DNA from: Prodigiosinella confusarubida | GTDB taxonomy: Bacteria > Pseudomonadota > Gammaproteobacteria > Enterobacterales > Enterobacteriaceae | Assembly (NCBI RefSeq): GCF_002847015.1 | Contig: NZ_CP025085.1 | Span: 2,232,001-2,296,000, forward strand | Length of the DNA: 64,000 bases | Reading direction: 5' to 3' | Shown: one piece after another, positions 33,671-41,310 of the stretch | How positions within the stretch are numbered: the stretch's first letter is position 1 | Layout of the letters: each line of letters opens with the position of its first letter | Translations under genes and position numbers: made by a program | Notes under the pieces: model-generated | Seen by the model: the letters and a program-made list of their open reading frames with translations, nothing else | Database searches by the model: none | Told to the model about the DNA's origin: nothing

Positions 33671-33818
33671 TCTTACTAGTGTCTTTTTTTTTCCTTGCTC
33701 GGTTCAATGCATTTTTAGCTTTTAAAATACAACTAAATTAAATTTATTAGCCTGCTTTTAATTGGGGCGGAAATTACTGCACTCAACGTTAATCGTTAGA
33801 AAAAGGCGGGAATATACC

Positions 33819-34940
33819 GTGGAATCAAGGCTGACTAATTCACAGAAAGAACTACGTGAAAACTGTAAAACCTTTGTAGAACAGAATATTGCTGTCAGGG
33901 CAACGCAATTTGATATGACAAGAGAATTTCCCAGAGAAATTATTTATATAATGGGGGAACGGGGTTTTCTTGCCCCGTTATTATCAAGGAAATTCAACGG
34001 TCTTGGCTGTAATGCTGTGAGTTTTAATTTAATTAATGAAGAAATTAATAAAGCCTGTTCGACGGCAAGAAGTTTAATTACGGTAATGTCAATGGTGTGC
34101 TATGCCATTGAAAGATGGGGCAGCGAAGAACTCAAAATAAAATGGTTACCCGGTTTGGCCTGTGGCGAATTTATTGGTGCCTATGCGTTAAGTGAGCCTG
34201 ATATCGGTAGCCAGGCAAGCGGGGTGACACTGTCCGTCACCGAGGAGGGTGATCGCTTTATCCTGAATGGTACGAAAAAATGGATTTCGTTCGGCCAGAT
34301 AGCGGACGTCTTTTTGGTGTTCGGGCAGTCAGCAGGCAAGTCGGTAGCTTGTCTGGTCGAGAGTAGCACTCCGGGGATTACCCTGAACCCGATTAATCAC
34401 GTGATGGGCTGCCGGGCCAGCATGCTGGCGGAAATTCAGTTCCAGGATTGTGCCATAGACAAAAAAAACCTGATCGGTGGCCTGGGGCTGGGTATCTCCG
34501 CTGTGGCAATGTCGAGTTTATCAATAGGGCGGATGAGTGTTGCATCAGGCTGTGTGGGTATGGCGCAAGCCGCAATGGCGGCGGCATTTGATTATGCTGC
34601 CGGGCGACGCCAGTTTGATCAAAAACTGATGAAGTTCCAATTGATAAATCGCATGCTGGCGGAGATGAAAACCAAGATTGCCGCTGCCAGAGCTCTCTGC
34701 TTTCAAGCCGCGGATGCATTGGATCATAATCTGGATTCAAGCAGTGAAGAGATCGTGATGTCCAAGTATTTTGCCAGTGGCATGGTGAATGACGTGCTGC
34801 GGGATGCGGTACAGATTTTTGGTGCCAATGGCTGCTGTGAAGGAACGTTAGTAGAGCGGTTTTTTCGTGATGCCAAGATCATGGAAATCATTGAAGGCAG
34901 CAACGAAATACTGCAGTTGAAGTTGGGGATGAAAAGATGA
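33819..34940 (+). CDS. Acyl-CoA/acyl-ACP dehydrogenase of extender-unit type
   Basis: A 373-aa flavin-dependent dehydrogenase (392 aa if the upstream TTG at 33762 is used). Family marks: WLPGLACGEFIGAYALSEPD (FAD/substrate loop), GTKKWISFGQIADVFLVFG, IGRMSVASGCVGMAQAA, YAAGRRQFDQKLMKFQLI, QIFGANGCCEGTLVERFFRD, and a C-terminal IIEGSNEI containing the expected catalytic Glu. Because it overlaps an FkbH-type gene by four bases and an FkbJ/ZmaD-like carrier is nearby, I infer the FkbI/AsmH/ZmaE role: oxidising an ACP-bound glyceryl-derived unit toward an unusual malonyl extender. GTG at 33819 has GGCGGG eight bases upstream and gives the usual family length. Confidence 0.82.
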   Translation: MESRLTNSQKELRENCKTFVEQNIAVRATQFDMTREFPREIIYIMGERGFLAPLLSRKFNGLGCNAVSFNLINEEINKACSTARSLITVMSMVCYAIERWGSEELKIKWLPGLACGEFIGAYALSEPDIGSQASGVTLSVTEEGDRFILNGTKKWISFGQIADVFLVFGQSAGKSVACLVESSTPGITLNPINHVMGCRASMLAEIQFQDCAIDKKNLIGGLGLGISAVAMSSLSIGRMSVASGCVGMAQAAMAAAFDYAAGRRQFDQKLMKFQLINRMLAEMKTKIAAARALCFQAADALDHNLDSSSEEIVMSKYFASGMVNDVLRDAVQIFGANGCCEGTLVERFFRDAKIMEIIEGSNEILQLKLGMKR

Positions 34941-36061
34941 CCGTCAAATCTCATCGGAACGACACCTTTCCATCTGCTACTGCGACATGTTTACCGGCCA
35001 GTTTGCCCCAAAGGGAAAACAACAGACGGGTAAAATGTGTGGTGTGGGATCTTGATAATACCTTGTGGCAAGGCACGCTATTGGAGGGCGACTATCTGCA
35101 CGTGACTGATGACGTGAGGAACATTATCAGGCAGTTGGATAGCCGGGGCATTCTGCAATCGATAGCCAGTAAAAATGATTACGACAGCGTACAGCATCGG
35201 TTGCAAGCGTTGGGTCTTTGGGATTATTTCCTTTACCCCCAAATTTCCTGGCAGCCTAAATCGGAATCCATCCAGAAAATTGCTCTTGCTATCAACATTA
35301 ATCTTGATGCCTTTGCTTTTATTGACGATCAGGAATTTGAGTTGCGGGAAGTTGGCTATGGGTTGCCTGAGGTCTTGCTGATTAATAGTCAATCATTGCC
35401 AACGTTATTACAGCTACCCTGTGTTAATCCCGAATGCATTACGACGGAAAGTGCGCTGCGTCGCCATTACTATCAATCTGAGCAGCGTCGAACGTTAGCA
35501 GAGGAGAGATTTGATGGCCCGAACGAAGCATTTTTAGCGTCGCTGAATATGTCCGTTACGGTCACTTATGCTACCGCGCAGGATTTGATCCGCGCAGAGG
35601 AATTAACACAGCGCACGCATCAGCTCAATACCACGGGTTATACCTATAGCCAGTCGCAATTACAGGCATTCTGCAAGTCTGACAACCACCTGTTGCTGTT
35701 GGCGACGCTGTCTGACGATTTTGGCAGCTACGGAACAATCGGCCTTGCGTTGCTTGAGAAAAACCGTGATTTCTGGCAGCTCAATCTGTTTCTGATGTCC
35801 TGCCGAGTGGTCAGTCGGGGGATTGGTAATGTTCTGCTGGGCATTATCATGAAGATGGCGAAAAAAGCTGGCGTCAGCTTGCGCGCCGAGTTTGTTGCCA
35901 ATCCGTACAATCGTCTGATGTATATCACTTATAAATTCAATGGATTCAAAGTGTTACATGAAAACAATGGATATACGTTGTTTGAACATAATCTAGAACA
36001 ACTATCGGTCTTCCCTGCATTCATCAAAGTCAATACACCAGAGCTGGGCGATATCAAATAA
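34937..36061 (+). CDS. FkbH-like HAD-IIIC phosphatase/glyceryl transferase
   Basis: A 374-aa protein. The HAD nucleophile motif VVWDLDNTLWQGTL is at residues about 35-48 (Asp38 and Asp40), motif II lies in RGILQSIASKNDYD, and the acidic motif is AFIDDQEFELREV. The C-terminal half is GNAT-like, as in other FkbH members (NTTGYTYSQSQLQAF, FLMSCRVVSRGIGNVLLGII). Known members take 1,3-bisphosphoglycerate, remove phosphate and load a glyceryl unit onto a dedicated ACP. The likely partner ACP is encoded at 49634-49873. The first 30 residues are a variable extension. Confidence 0.88.
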   Translation: MTVKSHRNDTFPSATATCLPASLPQRENNRRVKCVVWDLDNTLWQGTLLEGDYLHVTDDVRNIIRQLDSRGILQSIASKNDYDSVQHRLQALGLWDYFLYPQISWQPKSESIQKIALAININLDAFAFIDDQEFELREVGYGLPEVLLINSQSLPTLLQLPCVNPECITTESALRRHYYQSEQRRTLAEERFDGPNEAFLASLNMSVTVTYATAQDLIRAEELTQRTHQLNTTGYTYSQSQLQAFCKSDNHLLLLATLSDDFGSYGTIGLALLEKNRDFWQLNLFLMSCRVVSRGIGNVLLGIIMKMAKKAGVSLRAEFVANPYNRLMYITYKFNGFKVLHENNGYTLFEHNLEQLSVFPAFIKVNTPELGDIK

Positions 36062-36164
36062 GCCATCGGCAAGGATGCCGTGGCCTGAATACATGAAGGT
36101 TTCATAGCGTGCTGTTGGCTTAAATGGTGATGTTATCGTTAAAACCCTAAGTGGAGATAAACAC

Positions 36165-36758
36165 ATGTCAGTGAAGAATAAACTAACCCCAGAATTGAAA
36201 CAGCGTTTTTTGGACAGCCTGGAAAAGCATGGCATTTCCCAGACAAAGGTCATTGCCAATGTTGTGACTACTGGCCCCAAAAACTACTTGAGTGATAGAC
36301 CTGGTGTAGGCTCGCTTATTCCGGCAAACAAAATAGCAATCCATACGCTAGATGAGCTGAAAGCATTAGCAGGAAACTCGGATGACGATTATGCAAAAGG
36401 TGTGATGCAAGTACACTTACATGAAGACCTGCCTGCATGGAAGAAAAGTAAAAATGGACATGCCCCAGACAAGCTTTCCGTTGAAGAAAATGAAAATATT
36501 GTAAAGGCCTTTAAGACCTATATTTATGGTGATTCAGCTAAGGTCGCGAGCTATAAGGATATTATTCACCAGCACTTCTTCCCGATGACGTTGGCGACTT
36601 ATGCAGCGGAAAATCTAACCGTAAAATCGGGGCATGTATTGATTGTTGATGGCAGCAAGGCCGTTGCGAAATTCGGTACGGTTACCGTAGAGCAAGGCGG
36701 GTCAATCAGCTATGAGGTGGATGCTTCCTGGACCGTCCAAAGCATGATTTTTGAATAA
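36165..36758 (+). CDS. Protein of unknown function; stand-alone form of a domain fused in the 445-aa protein
   Basis: I recognise no known family. The protein is 197 aa, soluble-looking and without a signal peptide. Residues about 104-196 resemble residues 116-212 of the protein at 48316: here TYIYGDSAKVASYKDII and LTVKSGHVLIV, there AFIFGNSQHVASYQQII and LIVRKGHPLIT, both followed by a beta-rich segment ending in an aromatic/hydrophobic strand. In the 445-aa protein the domain is joined to a glycine-rich module; here the glycine-rich modules are separate genes directly downstream. A beta-barrel or cupin-like strand arrangement is possible but not shown. Confidence 0.75.
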   Translation: MSVKNKLTPELKQRFLDSLEKHGISQTKVIANVVTTGPKNYLSDRPGVGSLIPANKIAIHTLDELKALAGNSDDDYAKGVMQVHLHEDLPAWKKSKNGHAPDKLSVEENENIVKAFKTYIYGDSAKVASYKDIIHQHFFPMTLATYAAENLTVKSGHVLIVDGSKAVAKFGTVTVEQGGSISYEVDASWTVQSMIFE

Positions 36759-36804
36759 CACCCTGGTCACTATAACCCAAATTAATAATTGAGGAGAATA
36801 CCCC

Positions 36805-37467
36805 ATGGCAGGTGTAAGCAATATCGGCAAAGACGGTGCGAATAATACCACGCAGCCGCCATCGCAAGGCTCGGTAAACCCCTCTGTCGCTGCATCCGGT
36901 AACGCGGGGTCGGACGACGGTAAAAGTTGTGGAACCGAGGCGACCAACGGCACCGATGGCATCATCGGTTTGACCGGGGTAACTGGCAGCAACGGCGGTA
37001 ATGGCGGCAGTGCCAATATTATCAAATGGACCAATACCAATATGACCGGAACCTACACATTCGTCACGCAAGGCGGAAATGGCGGCAATGCCAGCCAGGG
37101 CGGGCAAGGTGGGCCAGGGCAAGATGGCGGCGAGGGCGGCAGCGGTTCCAGCCACTGTGGTGCAGGAAAACAAGGTAAAGGTGGCCCAGGGGGCACCGGG
37201 GGAACCGGGGGTGTTGGTGGGAGTGGCGGCAATGCCAACGACATTTACATCACCTACCAAAACGATCCAGGCGTTCCTCCTCCATCAATTACCGCAACCG
37301 TGACCGCAGGTTCCGGTGGTACCAGCGGCACCGGTGGACCGGGCGGTCCGGGGGGCAAGGGAATTACCACTGGGGGTACCGGCGAGACCGGACCATCAGG
37401 CGCTCCGTCCACCAACGGCGCTAATGGTCAGGTGTATGTTAACGGTAAAGCTATTGCCAGTAGTTGA
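36805..37467 (+). CDS. Glycine-rich repeat protein A (collagen/polyglycine-like)
   Basis: A 220-aa protein dominated by Gly-Gly-X runs such as GGNGGNASQGGQGGPG (from about residue 90) and GGPGGTGGTGGVGGSGG (from about 127). Cys42 and Cys118 are its only cysteines and are 76 residues apart, as in the two related proteins. A short beta-like segment TYTFVTQ precedes the first run, and ANDIYITY follows the second. No signal peptide or membrane segment is seen. Gly-rich runs of this type can pack as polyglycine-II helices, as in some phage adhesins and antifreeze proteins; this is structural analogy only. GAGGAG lies nine bases before the ATG; strong coupling to the next gene. Confidence 0.8.
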   Translation: MAGVSNIGKDGANNTTQPPSQGSVNPSVAASGNAGSDDGKSCGTEATNGTDGIIGLTGVTGSNGGNGGSANIIKWTNTNMTGTYTFVTQGGNGGNASQGGQGGPGQDGGEGGSGSSHCGAGKQGKGGPGGTGGTGGVGGSGGNANDIYITYQNDPGVPPPSITATVTAGSGGTSGTGGPGGPGGKGITTGGTGETGPSGAPSTNGANGQVYVNGKAIASS

Positions 37468-37476
37468 GGATAACCT

Positions 37477-38214
37477 ATGACTTTTTACAACATCATATTG
37501 AATGGTACTTCCGGCAACGCTGGCATCAATCAAGGGAACGGAAAAGATGCTGAACCGCTTGGCCCTTCTGGCGATGGCAAGGACGGTCAGCAAGGTGGCG
37601 GAGACCACAAGCCGAAAACTTGCACTCTATCGGCTAGCAACGGCAGTGCCGGCAACACTGGTTATCCGGCCCCGCCCGCGGGTAGTGGGGGACCAGGACA
37701 ACCACCACCTTCATTGACACTCAAATGTGTTCAATTCAGCGGCACATTGAGTATCCAGACGGATGGCGGCAACGGGGGTAATGGTGCCGACGGAGGAACT
37801 GGCGGCAAAGGTTCTGCTGGCGGTAGAGGGGGCTCCCAACCCGAAGTTTGCCTTAAAGAGTACGGCAATACGACCGGAGGCATCGGTGGTAATGGCGGGG
37901 CCGGCGGCGATGCGGGCAACGGAGGCAATGGGGGTCGCGGTGGAAATATTGATGCGACTTATAGCAACAAAATCGCTAATCCCATCAGTAGTTCCAGCAA
38001 CCAAGGGGGATCTCCTGGCAATGCGGGGCAGATTGGCATCGGGGGAGCCGGTGGCATGGGGGGGATGAACGGTGACGAAAAAACCTATGCGCCAGATGGT
38101 GGGCAGGGAGCCTTGGGTAAAACAGGCAACGCTGGCAACGGCGGTGACAGCGGTTCTTTCTCCTGTTCGCCGGCAGAAACAACTGACTTTCAATTTATGC
38201 TAACCGTCAGTTAA
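37477..38214 (+). CDS. Glycine-rich repeat protein B (collagen/polyglycine-like)
   Basis: A 245-aa paralogue of the preceding protein, starting nine bases after it, with GAGG overlapping the upstream stop. Same plan: Cys49, a beta-like strand TLKCVQFSGTLSIQT, a Gly-Gly-X block (DGGNGGNGADGGTGGKG), Cys125 inside a non-glycine insert (QPEVCLKEYGNTTG), a second Gly block, a strand IDATYSNK, then a looser Gly-rich tail and a C-terminal strand DFQFMLTVS. Cys49 to Cys125 is again 76 residues. Extra Cys84 and Cys230 could form additional bonds. No export signal is visible. Confidence 0.8.
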   Translation: MTFYNIILNGTSGNAGINQGNGKDAEPLGPSGDGKDGQQGGGDHKPKTCTLSASNGSAGNTGYPAPPAGSGGPGQPPPSLTLKCVQFSGTLSIQTDGGNGGNGADGGTGGKGSAGGRGGSQPEVCLKEYGNTTGGIGGNGGAGGDAGNGGNGGRGGNIDATYSNKIANPISSSSNQGGSPGNAGQIGIGGAGGMGGMNGDEKTYAPDGGQGALGKTGNAGNGGDSGSFSCSPAETTDFQFMLTVS

Positions 38215-38464
38215 TTGCCTTATTAGATGTCTGGCTGTGTGCCGTTATTTATTTTCACCGGCATGACTGACGGTGTATATCCGCTATCTTTCAAATTGCA
38301 GAATATTGCCTGCGCTGAAAGTTCATCGGGTATTAATTTGCATTTAATAGCGGAATACAGCCCGTTTTTTATTTATCGACCAAACACGCAGGTGAAATAA
38401 GTCATTGTCTGATAGTAGACCACCTGTAATAGCAATGTTGGTGAAATAACTGGTGGAATAGACA

Positions 38465-41212
38465 ATGAACTTTATCGGCAAGTGGTCATTTCAGCAAAAC
38501 AACCATTATCTGACGTTGGATAGCACTTCCCAGCAGCTCACCATGTCGGGTACAACCGAAGGTGGCGCGCAAAAATGGAATGCCTATGGTACGGAAGAAC
38601 AGTTTATTTTACAGGCGCCAAATGGGAAGTATGTTTCCTATGACGGTAGTGCATATAAAGCAAATTGGAATAGAGATGATGCAATTAGCAATTTTGCATT
38701 GGTGATAAAAGAAGGGCAAAACTGCAATATTGTCGATCTGGGCATTGACGGAAAAGGGCCTGACCAGTTTTGGTGGAATGTGAGCGGCACCAGTTTGGTG
38801 AGATTGGCCAAAACGGGGACGGCTCCGGATTCAGCGCTCTTGGTGCAGAATATTGTCACCGTCGGCATGGAGCAATTTCTGAATTTCGGATTCTCATCAC
38901 CACAGCCGGATCTGACCTGGGTTTATCTGGCAGGAGAAGATCTCAGCAGCGCCACCGAACTTATCCAGGTCAATTTTACTCAGGCTAATTTGTCCGGTGC
39001 GAATTTGTCCGGCGTGCCAATGACCTCCAGCAACTTTACCAACGCCATCGTCACCAATGCCAATATGTCCGGTTTTGCCACCGATTTGACGAGCGCAATA
39101 CTGACCAATGCCGATTTTACTGGCACCAAGCTCAATTCGGCACAATTGCTAGAGGTGAACTTTACCGGTGCCAACATGAGCAATGTCGATATGACAGATG
39201 CTAGCCTGACCAAACCCAACTTTACCGGTACCAATCTGACCGGGGTTAAGATGAGCAACCCCAGCACTGGAGGCGGTTTTGGCGGCAGTATCGATCTAAC
39301 GGAAATGACGTTCGACAACAAAACCTGTTTTACCCTTTGCCAACTGCGTTATAACGACCTGAGAAACTGCAATTTTACCGGCATGGTATTTAACCATGCT
39401 GATTTGACCGGCTGCCGGATGGATAAAACGATCCTCGACTATGCCGAAATGTCGTACTGCAACCTGAGTGGCACGTCCGTTACCGGCAATGTTTCTATGG
39501 TGGGCACCAACTTTAGCAATGCAACCATGACCGGTGCCGATATGACCGGCGCACGGATGGGCTCAATCAGCTTGCGCTTCCGGGTTACCGGGAGCACTAA
39601 CGTGAGTACGTTTGAAACCGCCCTGATCAACGACGATGTCGCAACCGTCCAAAGTATCTTCACCCAAAACGGCTACCCGCTTACGGGGAACATTGTAATT
39701 ACCTCATCGCCGTATGCCACCGATCGCGTGTGGACGGTGCAGACCAACAGCGAAAACTACACTGTACGAAAAGAAGGATCAGACTCGGGGGTCAGTCTGG
39801 CCGTTTATCAAACCGTCGTTGCCGCCATTCTGGCGAATGCCTTTATGAAAGATGTCATTTTGACCTCTGCCAATCTGTTTAATGTCAGGGCTCCCGGCGC
39901 GCAGATTTATGGCAGTGCCAAACTGGATGGCAACGCCATTCTGGAGGGGGCGCAATTTGATAATGCCAATATGGGCGGTATCAACCTGAAGCAGGCGCAG
40001 CTTTACGGCGTCAACTTTGACTATGCCACCTTGACCGGGGCCCAGTTTCAAGGGGCTGAATTGACGGTAGCGGCCACTGGCGGAGCAGTCAGCCTGACCC
40101 GAGCTAACTTACAGGGCGCAAATTTTTCAGACAGCAAACTTGCCGATGCCATTTTTACTGATGCGGCGGTGTCGGTGGCCAATCCTGCCAATGCCAGCGT
40201 GACCTGGGGCGTTTGGCTGTTTGATACGTTGTGCTCGACGGGATTGTTAGGTGAAATACAAGCGGCGGTTAACAGCGTTGAATTGGCAACCGAGATCCTG
40301 CCTTACATCCAACAGGGGAAAATTAGCAAGCAGCTTCAGGCCGGTTTCAGGCAACAGGGCATTACTATCAGCGACAACGCACTGGTTACCATCCAACAAT
40401 ACGGCCCTTATTGGACCATTACTGACGGTAAAACCAACTATGTCGTCTTCCACAGTTGCGATTCCGAACAGTATCAGCCCGCTCTTGGGGTGGCATTAGG
40501 TACCAGTGACACGGCAGCACCGCAGTTTTTTATTCCGCTATACCTTGAATCTCAATTAAAAACCGGCACCGTCACGCCTGACGTTATCGCCGCGTTTAAA
40601 CAAAACGGTCATGTTACGTTGAGCAGTAGCTCTCAGGTCGCCGCCTGTCAGGAAGCCACCGACTGGCTGGTTACCGATGTCGATATCTCTTACAACCTAT
40701 GGCGCGGGCTCAATAAAATGTGCGAGCTGGCGCTGACGGCAAGAACCGCAATACCTAACTTGCTCTCGGTGTTTAATGTCAATTCTCTGCCGCTCAGCTC
40801 ACGCGCACTGTTTAGCATCAATACCAGCGGCGGCTGGTTGCTGGACAATGATGCCGATAACCCGTTTAACGCGGTGATTAATTACATCAAGTTTACACTG
40901 ATCTCCGACACCACCACCGGCAATCTGAACGTGTATGGGCAGATGATGCGCGTCGTCCGGCTCTCTGCCCAAGGGCAACAGGAGTATGAGAACCTACGGT
41001 GCGATGTCACGGTGCTTGGCAAAAATATGTTACAGGCTTCAACGGTTTGCCCAAACAGTGCCCGCACCGATGTAAATAATGCGGCCGGAACCCCGTTTAT
41101 TACCTGGATGAGGGCTCAGGAAATGCCAAAAGCGCCTTTCTGCGTACCTTCTGCCGACGGTACCTATTATTGCCCGCAAAAACCGCCGTCCAGTCCTGTA
41201 ACCCTTGAATGA
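38465..41212 (+). CDS. Large beta-trefoil-like and pentapeptide-repeat protein
   Basis: A 915-aa protein without signal peptide. Residues about 1-135 look like a beta-trefoil (FILQAPNGKYVSYDGS is fascin/actin-crosslinker-like). Residues about 150-375 and 450-575 are pentapeptide repeats, for example NFTQANLSGANLSG, ANMSNVDMTDASL and GCRMDKTILDYAEMS, which should form a right-handed quadrilateral beta-helix. Three copies of a roughly 55-residue domain, also found in the next protein, occur near residues 381-437, 609-664 and 694-748. The C-terminus has several cysteines and ends PPSSPVTLE. Some pentapeptide proteins protect DNA gyrase, but this size and layout point to a structural role. Function unknown. 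Confidence 0.8.
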   Translation: MNFIGKWSFQQNNHYLTLDSTSQQLTMSGTTEGGAQKWNAYGTEEQFILQAPNGKYVSYDGSAYKANWNRDDAISNFALVIKEGQNCNIVDLGIDGKGPDQFWWNVSGTSLVRLAKTGTAPDSALLVQNIVTVGMEQFLNFGFSSPQPDLTWVYLAGEDLSSATELIQVNFTQANLSGANLSGVPMTSSNFTNAIVTNANMSGFATDLTSAILTNADFTGTKLNSAQLLEVNFTGANMSNVDMTDASLTKPNFTGTNLTGVKMSNPSTGGGFGGSIDLTEMTFDNKTCFTLCQLRYNDLRNCNFTGMVFNHADLTGCRMDKTILDYAEMSYCNLSGTSVTGNVSMVGTNFSNATMTGADMTGARMGSISLRFRVTGSTNVSTFETALINDDVATVQSIFTQNGYPLTGNIVITSSPYATDRVWTVQTNSENYTVRKEGSDSGVSLAVYQTVVAAILANAFMKDVILTSANLFNVRAPGAQIYGSAKLDGNAILEGAQFDNANMGGINLKQAQLYGVNFDYATLTGAQFQGAELTVAATGGAVSLTRANLQGANFSDSKLADAIFTDAAVSVANPANASVTWGVWLFDTLCSTGLLGEIQAAVNSVELATEILPYIQQGKISKQLQAGFRQQGITISDNALVTIQQYGPYWTITDGKTNYVVFHSCDSEQYQPALGVALGTSDTAAPQFFIPLYLESQLKTGTVTPDVIAAFKQNGHVTLSSSSQVAACQEATDWLVTDVDISYNLWRGLNKMCELALTARTAIPNLLSVFNVNSLPLSSRALFSINTSGGWLLDNDADNPFNAVINYIKFTLISDTTTGNLNVYGQMMRVVRLSAQGQQEYENLRCDVTVLGKNMLQASTVCPNSARTDVNNAAGTPFITWMRAQEMPKAPFCVPSADGTYYCPQKPPSSPVTLE

Positions 41213-41222
41213 TCTCTCCGTT

Positions 41223-41243
41223 GGGCAACGTTTCCCGTTGCCC
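41223..41243 (+). other. Hairpin after the 915-aa gene
   Basis: A 7-bp stem (GGGCAAC/GTTGCCC) with a 7-base loop starts 11 bases after the stop codon. Only a weak T-containing stretch (GATATTTG) follows, so it may be a partial terminator or 3' stabiliser. Confidence 0.45.
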
Positions 41244-41310
41244 GATATTTGCTGTTGTCTGTTAAAGCACGGCCTGTGTCACCCCCGAGTTATCAACAAA
41301 GGATACCGCT

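Noticed and set aside
36706-37260. Long minus-strand open frame (184 codons) opposite glycine-rich protein A
   Set aside because: It is the complement of GGN codons, which never give stops in this frame; composition is Ala/Pro/Val-rich, and a well-placed gene with ribosome site exists on the plus strand.
37000-37400. Short GGC/GGN-type DNA repeats that might suggest a CRISPR or tandem repeat array
   Set aside because: The periodicity is that of Gly-Gly-X codons; there are no constant repeats with unique spacers.
37711-38193. Minus-strand open frame (160 codons) opposite glycine-rich protein B
   Set aside because: Same cause: low-complexity antisense of Gly-rich codons, no ribosome site and no family resemblance.
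38465-41212. Gyrase-protecting (Qnr/MfpA-like) function for the pentapeptide protein
   Set aside because: Those proteins are about 200 aa and a single beta-helix; here the repeats are embedded in a 915-aa multidomain chain within a structural gene set.
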